DNA from: Sphingopyxis sp. Root154
GTDB taxonomy: Bacteria > Pseudomonadota > Alphaproteobacteria > Sphingomonadales > Sphingomonadaceae
DNA: 64,000 bases
Reading direction: 5' to 3'
NCBI RefSeq assembly: GCF_001427105.1
Contig: NZ_LMGI01000001.1
Coordinates: forward strand, 1,156,131-1,220,130
Shown: positions 47,183 to 55,370 of the stretch, in pieces
Numbering within the stretch: position 1 is the first letter of the stretch
Layout of the letters: each line of letters opens with the position of its first letter
The notes under the pieces: model-generated
What the model was told of the DNA's origin: nothing
What the model saw: only the letters and a program-made list of their open reading frames with translations
Databases searched by the model: none
Program-made: the position numbers and the translations under genes

Positions 47183-48094
47183 ATGTCTTTCGATAGCGAG
47201 ATCGAGGCGCTGGCCCACGACCATGTCTTCCTCGGCAAGCGACACGATGAGAATGCGCGGCGTACCTTGTGGGTGGTCGCACTCACCGCGGTGATGATGG
47301 CCGGCGAGATCGCCGCGGGGCTTGCTTTCAACTCGATGGCACTGCTCGCCGATGGCTTCCATATGGCGACGCACGCGGGAGCGCTAGGGATCGCGGCGAT
47401 CGCCTATGCCTATGCGAAGCGCCACGCCCATGGACGCCGCTATAGCTTTGGCACCGGCAAGGTCGGCGATCTTGCCGGCTTCGCCTCGGCGCTCGTGCTC
47501 GGCATCGTTGCGCTCGGCATCGCGTTCGAATCGGCGATGCGCCTGGTCGATCCGCGGCCTGTCGCCTTTACCGAGGCGACGATCATCGCGGTGATCGGGC
47601 TGGGGGTGAATATCGTGAGCGCGCTGCTGCTGGGCCATGGGCATGGCGATGAAGGGCATGGCCACGACCATCATCACGGCCACACGCATGAACGCGACAA
47701 TAATCTCCGCTCGGCCTATCTGCATGTCGTTGCCGATGCGCTGACTTCGGTGCTCGCGATCGCCGCCTTGCTCGGCGGAAGCTATCTGGGCTGGGTGTGG
47801 CTCGATCCGTTGATGGGGATCGTCGGATCGGTCGTGATCGCGGTGTGGGCCGTGTCGCTGCTGCGCGACACCGGCGCGGTGCTGCTCGACGCGACCGACG
47901 CCGCGATCGAGGCAGAGATCCGCGAACTCGTCGAAGGGCCGGGCGACGCGAAGATCACCGACCTCCACGTCTGGCGCGTCGGTCCGGGCGCGCATTCAGC
48001 GATCATCAGCGTCGTCGGCGCAACGCGCGAGGTCATTTGCGCGCGGGTCAAACCCGTCCACGAGATCGAACATCTGACGGTCGAGATTCGCTGA
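47183..48094 (+). CDS. dmeF: Cation diffusion facilitator, nickel/cobalt efflux (DmeF)
   Basis: A 303-residue CDF transporter with six helices that exports divalent metal in exchange for protons. The DmeF-specific N terminus HDHVFLG is present (residues 13-19). Transport-site residues lie in LLADGFHMATH (helix 2) and HVVADALTSV (helix 5), and a His-rich cytoplasmic loop HGHGDEGHGHDHHHGHTH precedes helix 5. Pairing with the DmeR-type repressor supports cobalt/nickel as substrate. Confidence 0.92.
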   Translation: MSFDSEIEALAHDHVFLGKRHDENARRTLWVVALTAVMMAGEIAAGLAFNSMALLADGFHMATHAGALGIAAIAYAYAKRHAHGRRYSFGTGKVGDLAGFASALVLGIVALGIAFESAMRLVDPRPVAFTEATIIAVIGLGVNIVSALLLGHGHGDEGHGHDHHHGHTHERDNNLRSAYLHVVADALTSVLAIAALLGGSYLGWVWLDPLMGIVGSVVIAVWAVSLLRDTGAVLLDATDAAIEAEIRELVEGPGDAKITDLHVWRVGPGAHSAIISVVGATREVICARVKPVHEIEHLTVEIR

Positions 48095-48198
48095 AGCAGG
48101 TTGGGTGCGGCAGGATTCGATATTGGCTGCGCTGCATAAAATTCCGCTCGAATATTTCCTCCGTAAACAGCGGAGAACTACGGAAATTGCCAGAAACC

Positions 48199-48227
48199 TT
48201 GACTTTTTGGCAAAATAGTTTCAATCT
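48199..48227 (+). promoter_or_regulatory. Candidate promoter of the cold-shock gene
   Basis: TTGACT (48199-48204) is followed 17 bases later by CAATCT (48222-48227), about 125 bases before the start codon. The long 5' UTR this implies is usual for cold-shock genes. The -10 match is weak. The rest of the 258-base dmeF-csp gap is AT-richer than average but holds no gene that I can support. Confidence 0.3.
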
Positions 48228-48352
48228 GGCGGAGCTAACGTCGCCTGCGACGGAAATTTGATGCCTAGCGGCGGATACTTCCCTTCACGCGCTACCAGCT
48301 CCTCCGGTGCTTTTGCCGGTTGATTATTTGTTTTCGTGAAAGGAAACACCCC

Positions 48353-48559
48353 ATGCCCATCGGCACCGTAAAATTCTTCAACAGCGACAAAGGCTATGGT
48401 TTCATTGCCAATGAAGATGGCTCGGGCGACAGCTTCGTCCACATCAGCGCCGTCGAGCGCGCCGGAATGGCGACGCTGAACAAGGAACAGCGCGTTTCTT
48501 ACGAGCTGGAAACCGACCAGCGCGGCAAGACCTCGGCTGTCAATCTTCAGCCTGCATGA
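48353..48559 (+). CDS. Cold-shock domain protein
   Basis: A 68-residue single cold-shock domain, an RNA/ssDNA-binding OB fold. RNP1 is KGYGFIAN and RNP2 is SFVHISAV; the sequence GTVKFFNSDKGYGFI is canonical. A good Shine-Dalgarno AGGAAA lies nine bases before the ATG. A strong hairpin terminator follows at 48566-48598. Confidence 0.96.
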   Translation: MPIGTVKFFNSDKGYGFIANEDGSGDSFVHISAVERAGMATLNKEQRVSYELETDQRGKTSAVNLQPA

Positions 48560-48565
48560 ATGACA

Positions 48566-48598
48566 TCCGGCCTGGCGCTTATCGGGCGCCGGGCCGGA
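48566..48598 (+). terminator. Terminator hairpin after the cold-shock gene
   Basis: TCCGGCCTGGCGC (48566-48578) pairs with GCGCCGGGCCGGA (48586-48598), 13 pairs including one G-U, around a seven-base loop. It begins seven bases after the stop codon. The U-run after it is weak (ACCATTCG). Confidence 0.7.
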
Positions 48599-48651
48599 CC
48601 ATTCGCCGATAATTCGGCACCATGCTCGCGCAGTCACCCAAGGAACATCCT

Positions 48652-48852
48652 ATGGATATGAACGAGCTTTTCTACCGGCACCAGATGGCCCTGATGACCA
48701 CCCGCCCCCTGCACGGCGCCAGCGCGCGCCATGCCGATTTCGATCTGTCCGGCCATTATGCCGACCGCATCGACGCCTATCGCGTCCGCCGCGGCATGAG
48801 CCGATATTTTCCCGTGGCACGCCCTGAAGCGACGCCGATCATCGGCGGCTAG
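48652..48852 (+). CDS. Small conserved sphingomonad protein of unknown function
   Basis: A 66-residue protein beginning MDMNELFYRHQMALMTTR. That opening, a helix with the pattern N-E-L-F-x-R-H-Q, recurs in small hypothetical proteins of sphingomonads. There is no signal peptide or membrane segment. AAGGAACAT just upstream supports the ATG at 48652; an in-frame ATG at 48622 is an alternative. Function unknown. Confidence 0.65.
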   Translation: MDMNELFYRHQMALMTTRPLHGASARHADFDLSGHYADRIDAYRVRRGMSRYFPVARPEATPIIGG

Positions 48853-49003
48853 CCGGCGAACGCCCCTGCGTTCTGCGCTTCCCATATCCGCTCCGGCCCG
48901 CTGCCAAGCGACCCACCACCCAGGCATTGCAACATTTTGTTGGCGTTTCAGCGTATAAGGCTGGCTGACACCCCGACCGCGCGAATCGGCGACGGACGGA
49001 GCG

Positions 49004-50152
49004 ATGGAATTTGATGCGCGAATGAAGCCCGAACTGTCCCTGACCGCCCGCTCGACGTGGCGCGACCCGGTGCCGGAAAAACCGGCGGGCCCGGGACGTG
49101 CGTTCTGGGCGGCGATCGTCGCGGTGATGGCGGTCGCTTGCCTCGCCTTCCTGCTATCGAGCGGTCAGTTCCGCGCGCCCGCGTTCTTCGGACCGTATAG
49201 CGTGTCGGTGCCGCTGAACTTTCGCGCCTATGATCCCGAACGCTGGGCGATCATGAACGCCGAGGATTATGCGGACGCGCTGAAGATCGACCCGACGCTG
49301 CCCAACCCCGACAGCGTCGGTTATGGCGACGCGGCCGCGCTGCCGCCTGCCGACCCCGCACTGCTGCGCGACGAAGCCTTTGTCGGGCCGCCTGCCAAAT
49401 CCTATGTGTTCCGCGGCGTCACCGCGCTCGACCGCGAGCGCGCGCATTACTGCCTGACCGCCGCCATCTATTACGAAGCCGCGTCGGAGACCGACGACGG
49501 GATGCGCGGCGTCGCGCAGACGGTGATCAACCGCGTCCGCCACCCGAGCTTTCCCAACACCGTGTGCGGCGTCGTCTTCCAGGGATCGCAGCGCGCGGGC
49601 GTGTGCCAGTTCACCTTCAGCTGCGACGGCGCGATGGCGCGGAGCCCCAGCAAGCCGAACTGGCTGCGCGCGAGCCGCATCGCATCGGCGGCGCTCGGCG
49701 GTTATGTTTTCCCCAAGGTCGGCCTTGCCACCCATTATCACACGCAGGCGATCTGGCCGCGCTGGGGCAAGAGCCTGGTCATGACCAATATCGTCGGCGC
49801 GCATATCTTTCACCGCTGGCGCGGGCGCTGGGGCATGCCCGACGCGTTCCGCGCGCCCTATCTCGGCCGCGAGCCGGTGCCCGGCCCCTATCTGCCGCTC
49901 GCGCAACAGCTGGCGATCCTGAAGGGTCAGGGCCTTCCGCCCGGCGCCGGCCCCGCGCCGCTGCTCACCGGCGGCGCAATGCCGCTTCCCGACACCCCCG
50001 CGGCCCCGCTGCCCGGTGCCATGGCGCCCGCGGCGCCCGTCGCACCGCAACCCGTCGCGGCGCCCGCCGCGCAGATCTATGCCGATCCCCGGCTCAACCA
50101 GTCGGGTCAGGTCCGCGAAGAATTCCGCGGCAGCGGAGAGTGGAAACAGTGA
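49004..50152 (+). CDS. Cell-wall hydrolase (SleB/CwlJ-type, Hydrolase_2)
   Basis: A 382-residue protein with a cytoplasmic N terminus, one transmembrane helix (about residues 34-52), and a periplasmic catalytic domain of the SleB/CwlJ amidase or transglycosylase type: YYEAASETDDGMRGVAQTVINRVRHPSFPNTVCGVVFQGSQRAGVCQFTFSCDG with the catalytic Glu in YYEA. A Pro/Ala-rich low-complexity stretch forms the last 80 residues. In non-sporulating alphaproteobacteria such enzymes remodel peptidoglycan. It is a stand-alone gene. Confidence 0.9.
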   Translation: MEFDARMKPELSLTARSTWRDPVPEKPAGPGRAFWAAIVAVMAVACLAFLLSSGQFRAPAFFGPYSVSVPLNFRAYDPERWAIMNAEDYADALKIDPTLPNPDSVGYGDAAALPPADPALLRDEAFVGPPAKSYVFRGVTALDRERAHYCLTAAIYYEAASETDDGMRGVAQTVINRVRHPSFPNTVCGVVFQGSQRAGVCQFTFSCDGAMARSPSKPNWLRASRIASAALGGYVFPKVGLATHYHTQAIWPRWGKSLVMTNIVGAHIFHRWRGRWGMPDAFRAPYLGREPVPGPYLPLAQQLAILKGQGLPPGAGPAPLLTGGAMPLPDTPAAPLPGAMAPAAPVAPQPVAAPAAQIYADPRLNQSGQVREEFRGSGEWKQ

Positions 50153-50195
50153 TGCAAACGGCCTAGGCTGCCCGCTTCACGGGCGGGAGGCCATC

Positions 50196-50582
50196 ATGGG
50201 ACATGTCAAAGGCATCGGCGGACTGTTTTTCCGGGCACGCGACCCCGAGGCGCTGAGCGCCTGGTATCGCGAACGGCTGGGCGTGGGCGGCGGATGTAGC
50301 GCCGACGACAGCGTGCCGCCAAACCAATGGGTCTGGAACGTCACCGCGGGTCCGCTCGTTTTCGCGCCGTTCAAGGCCGACACCGACTATTTTCCCGCGG
50401 ACCGCCAGCATATGCTGAACCTGCGCGTCGACGATCTCGACGCGGTACTCGTGCCGTTTCGCGCGGCGGGCGACGAGGTGATCACCAAGGCTGAGTGGGA
50501 CGATCCCGCGGTCGGGCGATTTGCCCGGGTACATGACCCCGAGGGCAATCCGATCGAATTGTGGGAGCCGCCGAAAGGCTAG
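50196..50582 (+). CDS. VOC (glyoxalase/bleomycin resistance-like) family protein
   Basis: A 128-residue protein of two beta-alpha-beta-beta-beta modules. FFRARDPEALSAWYRERLG opens the first, HMLNLRVDDLDAVLVPFRAAGDEV the second, and DPEGNPIELWEPP ends it with the metal-ligand glutamate of VOC enzymes. The substrate is unknown. The GGGAGG at 50185-50190 is the ribosome binding site for the ATG at 50196. Confidence 0.88.
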   Translation: MGHVKGIGGLFFRARDPEALSAWYRERLGVGGGCSADDSVPPNQWVWNVTAGPLVFAPFKADTDYFPADRQHMLNLRVDDLDAVLVPFRAAGDEVITKAEWDDPAVGRFARVHDPEGNPIELWEPPKG

Positions 50583-50592
50583 GTCAAAAACC

Positions 50593-50648
50593 CCGTTCGC
50601 ATCGAGCGAAGTCGAGATGCCCATAAGGACAGCGCTCGGCACGAACGG
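50593..50648. repeat. Degenerate intergenic inverted repeat
   Basis: CCGTTCG (50593-50599) and CGAACGG (50642-50648) bracket a segment containing GAGCGAAGTCGAGATGC, a sequence common in dispersed sphingomonad repeats. It lies between the converging ends of the VOC and HerA genes. Only one copy is visible in this window. Confidence 0.4.
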
Positions 50649-50662
50649 AAACGGTTGGCTTC

Positions 50663-52375
50663 TTACCGACCCTGGCTGCGCCAGCGCTTGACTACGCGCT
50701 CGAGGATTTCGGCCTCGCCGCCGGTCTCGCGCCACAGTTTCGAGAAGAGCGGATCGCCCGATGCCGGTCGCTTTTCTTCTTCGAGCGTGTCGAGATAGAC
50801 GCGGATCGGGATCGACACGCCTTCGCCGCAGACAATGCATTCGCGGTTGCGCAAGGCCGGGATCGAATCGATGAAGCCGCGCGCGCCTTCGGGCATCGCG
50901 GCCTTGACGAAATGTTGGTCGCGTTCGTTGTTGAGGCGCATCGAGATGATCGTGCCGCACTGCGACAGCACGCCTTCGGCCAGATCGGATGGACGCTGGG
51001 TGATAAGACCGAGCGACACGCCATATTTACGGCCTTCCTTGGCGATGCGTTCGAGGATCTTGCGGACCGCCTGGCCCTGGCCGATGTCCTTGGCCGGGAT
51101 GTAGCGGTGCGCTTCCTCGCAGACGAGCAGGATCGGGCGCTGCGGCTCGCCGCGCGACCAGATCGCATAGTCGAAGGTCAGGCGCGACAGCACCGCGACG
51201 ACGACCGACGTGATGTCGCTCGGCACCCCCGACACGTCGATGATCGAGATCGGCCGGCCGTCCGACGGCAGGCGAAAGATCTTGCCGATAAAGGTCGTCA
51301 TCGTGTCGGCAACGAGCATACCCGAGAACATGAAATTATAGCGCGGGTCGGCGCGCATTTCCTCGATCTTGCCCTTGATGCGCATGAACGGCGCGCTCGA
51401 CGTCGCCTTGTCGAGCCGGCCCATCTCGTTCTGAAGAATGCTGAGCAGGTCGGACAGAAGATAGGGGATCGGTGAATCGACCGTGATCTTGGTCATGCCT
51501 TCGGCAAGCCGGTTCTTCGTCCGCGCCTGCAGCAGGCAACGCGCGAGCACGTCGCAATCGGCCTGGCGGTCGCGGCCCTCGGCGGTGACGAATACTTCGC
51601 AATGTTCTTCGAAATTCATCAGCCAATAGGGCATGGCGAGGTTGTCGACGTCGAACAGCGCCCCGATGCCCTTGAACGCCGCCGAATATTCGCCGTGCGG
51701 ATCGATCATCACGATATGGCCCTGCGGCGCGAGTTCGCAGATCTTGTGAAGGATCAGCGCGGCGCTGGTCGATTTACCCGTACCGGTCGACCCGAGCAGT
51801 GCGAAATGCTTGCCCAGCATCGCGTCGACATAGAGCGACCCGCGAATATCCTTGGTCGGATAGACGGTGCCGATTTCGACATGCGCGCGCTCGTCGGCGG
51901 CGTAGATCTGCTTGAGATCGGCGCTGGTTGCCGCAAAAACCTGGCTGCCCGGAATCGGATAGCGGGTGACGCCGCGGCGGAAATTGTGAATGCGGCCGGT
52001 GATCTTTTCCTCTTCGCCTTCGCCAAGGAAGTCGATCGTCGCAAGGATCAGCCCCTCGCCGCGCTCGTGCAACTGCTGGTCGCGGATGCTGGCGATCAGC
52101 CAGATGTTGCCAACACGGACCTTGACCTGCGCCCCGACCTGGCCGGCCATCGCCACCGCGGAATCGCTGGAGGAAGCCAATTTGCCGATCGCCGCGGCAT
52201 CGAGCAGGATACGCGAGGCCGATCCCGAAATATCGACGACTTCGCCGATCATCAGATCGTCGCGATGATGGTTGGTCACCGGCGCGATCGAGGCCGCTAC
52301 GCCGCCACCGGCAAGCCGGACGTGCTGTGCCGCCGTCAAATCCCCGGCGCTGAATCCGCCACCCTGCATGTCCAT
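50663..52375 (-). CDS. HerA-type (DUF87) ATP-binding protein
   Basis: A 570-residue hexameric-type DNA-pumping ATPase of the HerA/FtsK superfamily. An N-terminal HAS-barrel-like domain (about residues 30-170) precedes Walker A LLGSTGTGKSTSAAL, Walker B ILLVCEEAHRYIP, and the arginine-finger region AKEGRKYGVSLGLITQRPSDLAEGVLSQCGTIISMRL. HerA proteins process DNA ends or serve in defence with nuclease partners; no NurA, SIR2 or other nuclease gene is adjacent, so a housekeeping role is likely. The ATG at 52375 is chosen; the frame extends upstream without support. Confidence 0.88.
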   Translation of the reverse strand: MDMQGGGFSAGDLTAAQHVRLAGGGVAASIAPVTNHHRDDLMIGEVVDISGSASRILLDAAAIGKLASSSDSAVAMAGQVGAQVKVRVGNIWLIASIRDQQLHERGEGLILATIDFLGEGEEEKITGRIHNFRRGVTRYPIPGSQVFAATSADLKQIYAADERAHVEIGTVYPTKDIRGSLYVDAMLGKHFALLGSTGTGKSTSAALILHKICELAPQGHIVMIDPHGEYSAAFKGIGALFDVDNLAMPYWLMNFEEHCEVFVTAEGRDRQADCDVLARCLLQARTKNRLAEGMTKITVDSPIPYLLSDLLSILQNEMGRLDKATSSAPFMRIKGKIEEMRADPRYNFMFSGMLVADTMTTFIGKIFRLPSDGRPISIIDVSGVPSDITSVVVAVLSRLTFDYAIWSRGEPQRPILLVCEEAHRYIPAKDIGQGQAVRKILERIAKEGRKYGVSLGLITQRPSDLAEGVLSQCGTIISMRLNNERDQHFVKAAMPEGARGFIDSIPALRNRECIVCGEGVSIPIRVYLDTLEEEKRPASGDPLFSKLWRETGGEAEILERVVKRWRSQGR

Positions 52376-52445
52376 GTATCCGCCCCGCCTCTTGTGGTCC
52401 CCGGCCGGGTATCGCAGGCGAGGGTAAATAGGCCGTGAATGATAG

Positions 52446-53216
52446 TCAGCGACGGCGGAAAATAGCCGAAGCGCCGTAACCGAGCACGAGCGACAGGAAT
52501 ACGGCCGAAAGCCCGTATAGAAAGCCGTGCCGCTGCGCCGCGAGCGCGACGAACCGTTCGAACCCGGCCTTGCGGATCTGGACATCGCGCGACGCGACGG
52601 CGAGCACACGCCCGCGGCTGATCAGATAGGTTTCGGCGCGGTAGGTGCCGACAGGAACGCGCGCGGGCACGGGGATGCGCGCGCGATAGAGCACGCCTTC
52701 GGTGATTTCGACCGCCGCCGGATTTTCGACGAAGAGGCCCGAGCGGCGATAGAGGTCGGTCAGACCCGCCTCGAAGCGCTCGAGCTTCTTTGCCTCCGAA
52801 AATCCGCTTGGCGACATCGACAGATTGGCAAGGCCGAGTTCGAAGATCGCGGCGGTCCGCTCGTCGACCAGCTTGTCGATCGGGCGCGACGAGCCGATCG
52901 CGTAAAAGCCCGGCGACGTGCGCAGACGGATGCTGCTGGCATTGACCCAGATGCCCGCGACACGGCGCTTTTCGCGCAGCACGATCGGCCGCACCGGCCC
53001 CTTCAGCACGACGACGATATCGGCGCGGTCGTCGGGCAGGCGCTGGCCGGGATAGAGGATCGCGCCGAACAGCAACAATTCCTCGCCGGTAAAGCTGTAC
53101 TGGATATCGATCGCGCGGCTCGACACGTCGGGCACCAGTCGCGGGTCGGCGGCATGGGCGGCGGCTGGCGACAACAGCGCCGCAAGCGACAGGAGCAGGG
53201 CGCGCGGCGCGCTCAT
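52446..53216 (-). CDS. TIGR02186-type membrane-anchored protein
   Basis: A 256-residue protein with a signal peptide (LLLSLAALLSPAAAHA), a large periplasmic domain (IDIQYSFTGEELLLFGAI...DIVVVLKGP...REKRRVAGIWVN) and a C-terminal transmembrane helix (YGLSAVFLSLVLGYGASAIF). This matches the alphaproteobacterial TIGR02186 group, which occurs beside TauE/SafE exporters. Function unknown. The start overlaps the stop of the exporter gene as ATGA, supporting a joint role. Confidence 0.85.
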   Translation of the reverse strand: MSAPRALLLSLAALLSPAAAHAADPRLVPDVSSRAIDIQYSFTGEELLLFGAILYPGQRLPDDRADIVVVLKGPVRPIVLREKRRVAGIWVNASSIRLRTSPGFYAIGSSRPIDKLVDERTAAIFELGLANLSMSPSGFSEAKKLERFEAGLTDLYRRSGLFVENPAAVEITEGVLYRARIPVPARVPVGTYRAETYLISRGRVLAVASRDVQIRKAGFERFVALAAQRHGFLYGLSAVFLSLVLGYGASAIFRRR

Positions 53217-54121
53217 TGCACGGTATAGATTTCTTCGGGGCGGATGAAGAGATCGACCCCCATGCGCAACGCGACGAGCAGCACGATCGCCGCGAGCGCC
53301 ATGCGCAGATATTCGGGCTTTACCTTTTGCGCGAAGCGCGCGCCGACTTGCGCGCCGATCACGCTGCCGAGCAGCAGCAGCCCCGCAAGCACGATGTCGA
53401 CGGCGCCGGTGGTCAGCGCATGGACCATCGTCGTTGCGATCGTCACGAACAATATCTGGAACAGCGACGTGCCGACGACGACCTGCGTCCCCATGCCTAG
53501 CAGGTAGAGCATCGCGGGGACCATGATGAAGCCGCCGCCGACGCCGAGCAGCATCGTCAGCACGCCCCCGACCATGCCGAGCAGCAGCGGCGCGAGCGGC
53601 GAAATATAGAGGCCCGACCGATAGAAGCGCCAGCGCATCGGCAGGTTCGCAACCATGGGGTGGTGACGCCGCTTGCGCGCGGGCGCCGGCAATCCGGACT
53701 GCGCGGCGCGGTAGCTTCCCCACGCCTCGCGCCCCATGAACGTGCCGACGATGCCGAGCAGCGCGACATAGAGGATGTTGATCACCGTATCGATCTGCCC
53801 CCAGGCGGTGAGCAGTTCGAACAGCCCCGCCCCGATCAGCGATCCCACGAGGCCGCCCGCGACGAGCACCCAGCCCATGCGCAAATCGACACCGTCGCGC
53901 TCGAGATGCGCCATCACCCCCGACACGCTCGCGCCCGTCACCTGCGTCGCCGCCGATGCCGCGGCGACCGTCGGCGGGATGCCGTAGAAGATGAGCAAGG
54001 GCGTGGTCAGGAAACCGCCACCGACGCCGAACATGCCCGACAGGAAACCCACTCCGCCACCGAGCAGGATGATGACCAGCGCATTGACCGACAGATTGGC
54101 GACAGGAAGGTAAAGGTCCAT
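53213..54121 (-). CDS. Sulfite exporter TauE/SafE family (TSUP) protein
   Basis: A 302-residue inner-membrane transporter with about eight helices in two repeats. The TSUP glycine motifs are clear: GGGVGFLSGMFGVGGGFLTTPLLIFYGIP in the first half and MLLGVGGGFIMVPAMLYLLGM in the second. Substrates in this family include sulfite and other small organosulfur anions; here it is unknown. Coupled by ATGA to the TIGR02186 gene downstream. Confidence 0.93.
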   Translation of the reverse strand: MDLYLPVANLSVNALVIILLGGGVGFLSGMFGVGGGFLTTPLLIFYGIPPTVAAASAATQVTGASVSGVMAHLERDGVDLRMGWVLVAGGLVGSLIGAGLFELLTAWGQIDTVINILYVALLGIVGTFMGREAWGSYRAAQSGLPAPARKRRHHPMVANLPMRWRFYRSGLYISPLAPLLLGMVGGVLTMLLGVGGGFIMVPAMLYLLGMGTQVVVGTSLFQILFVTIATTMVHALTTGAVDIVLAGLLLLGSVIGAQVGARFAQKVKPEYLRMALAAIVLLVALRMGVDLFIRPEEIYTVQ

Positions 54122-54227
54122 GGGCCCCGATTGCGCTCAGCGGCGCTGGAACCGCGCCGATTCCAAGGACCCTAGACCATTTTTTCGGCGTGGGGAATCG
54201 GCCGCGACGGCTAAATTTTACCGTTCT

Positions 54228-55370
54228 CTAGAAGTCGCTCGCGAGGGTCAGCGCAAGGCCGCTTTCGGGGCGCGCATCGCCCGCGACGCGCTGGCGCCAG
54301 TCGAGCGCGATGCGGCTGCCCTCGCCGACGTCGGGCAGACGGAGCGTCAGCCGCGGACCGACATCGATGCGCGCCGCGCCGGGCTGCACCGCCCCCGCTG
54401 CGAGGGCGCCGAACCGCAAGGATGCCTCTTCGGAACCAACGCGGCGATCGACCACGATTGCCCCGTCGGCAAATCCGTCGCGCCGCCGCGTCCCAACGAA
54501 GCCCGCCTGCGCATAAGCGTCGAGCCGGAAGCCGGCGGGCAGCACGACGTCCGAGACCCCGCCGCTGGCCATCATGGCAAGCGCGGTGCGGCCTTCTTTC
54601 CCTGCGGCGACGCGCTGCTCGATCGCGAGATCGACCGGCAGCTGCGCGAGCGGGGCAAAGGCGAGGCCAAAGGCAAGCTCGCGCTGCTGCGGCCGCTGCA
54701 CTGCGATCGTTGCGCGGCCATAGGCGCGGATGCGGCCGGTATCGCCGAACCCATAGGCAAGGCGAAGCCCGGCCTGACTGCCGCCAAGCTGGCTCGCGCC
54801 GCCGATCGTTTCGGGCGCATTCCCCGATCCTTCGCGCAGATAGAGCCAGCTGCCGAGCGACCAGCTCGAAAGCTGTCGCTGCAGCCAGAATGGCTTGCCC
54901 TGCCCCGGATCGGCGCGAGCGGCGGGTGCGAACGAAGACCATGCCGGTCCGCCCGCGCCAACCGCCGAGCGCGCGCCGCCGCCCGCAGGTGGCGGCAGCA
55001 ATCGCGCCATGAGCGCCAGGCGAAGGCTGTGACGATCAGCGCCAAAACCGTTTGAAACCGGTGCCCCTCCGGACGGGTGGGGCGCATCCGCCGATCGTGA
55101 TCCCGGCATGGTGGAACTATGCGACGTACGCGCGCGCAGCGACGGCGTGGCGCGCATCGGCACCGCGTCCGCGCGCGGCACGCTGTCCGGAACGCTGTCG
55201 CTCGCGGCAAAGGATGGCGGCACTGTCCAAGGCATGGGGACCGCATCGGAAGGCGGCGCGATAGCGGGGTTCCAGACGACCATGAGCCGCACGGCAATCC
55301 AGCCGCCGACGCACAGGAGCAGAAAGCGCAGCGCCGGCGCGCCGCGCCGCGCGTCGCCCCGGCGCGCCAT
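54228..55370 (-). CDS. Putative outer-membrane beta-barrel partner of the NfrB-like glycosyltransferase
   Basis: A 380-residue protein. The N terminus has a signal-anchor (ALRFLLLCVGGWIAVRLMVVW), then a Pro/Ser/Ala-rich linker to about residue 140. The C-terminal 230 residues have amphipathic beta-strand periodicity (LRLAYGFGDTGRIRAYGRATIAVQ, LDAYAQAGFVGTRRRDG) ending in a terminal Phe (LTLASDF), as in outer-membrane barrels. It is coupled by TGATG to the NfrB-like gene, so it may be the export pore, in the place of NfrA. That is inferred; no NfrA TPR region is present. Confidence 0.7.
   Translation of the reverse strand: MARRGDARRGAPALRFLLLCVGGWIAVRLMVVWNPAIAPPSDAVPMPWTVPPSFAASDSVPDSVPRADAVPMRATPSLRARTSHSSTMPGSRSADAPHPSGGAPVSNGFGADRHSLRLALMARLLPPPAGGGARSAVGAGGPAWSSFAPAARADPGQGKPFWLQRQLSSWSLGSWLYLREGSGNAPETIGGASQLGGSQAGLRLAYGFGDTGRIRAYGRATIAVQRPQQRELAFGLAFAPLAQLPVDLAIEQRVAAGKEGRTALAMMASGGVSDVVLPAGFRLDAYAQAGFVGTRRRDGFADGAIVVDRRVGSEEASLRFGALAAGAVQPGAARIDVGPRLTLRLPDVGEGSRIALDWRQRVAGDARPESGLALTLASDF

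Noticed and set aside
50593..50648. Possible insertion-sequence end
   Set aside because: Only a seven-base inverted pair, with no transposase and no target duplication; listed as a degenerate repeat only.
50663..54121. Possible defence island (HerA with neighbours)
   Set aside because: The neighbours are a VOC protein, a TIGR02186 protein and a TSUP exporter; no nuclease, SIR2, toxin or mobile gene is present.
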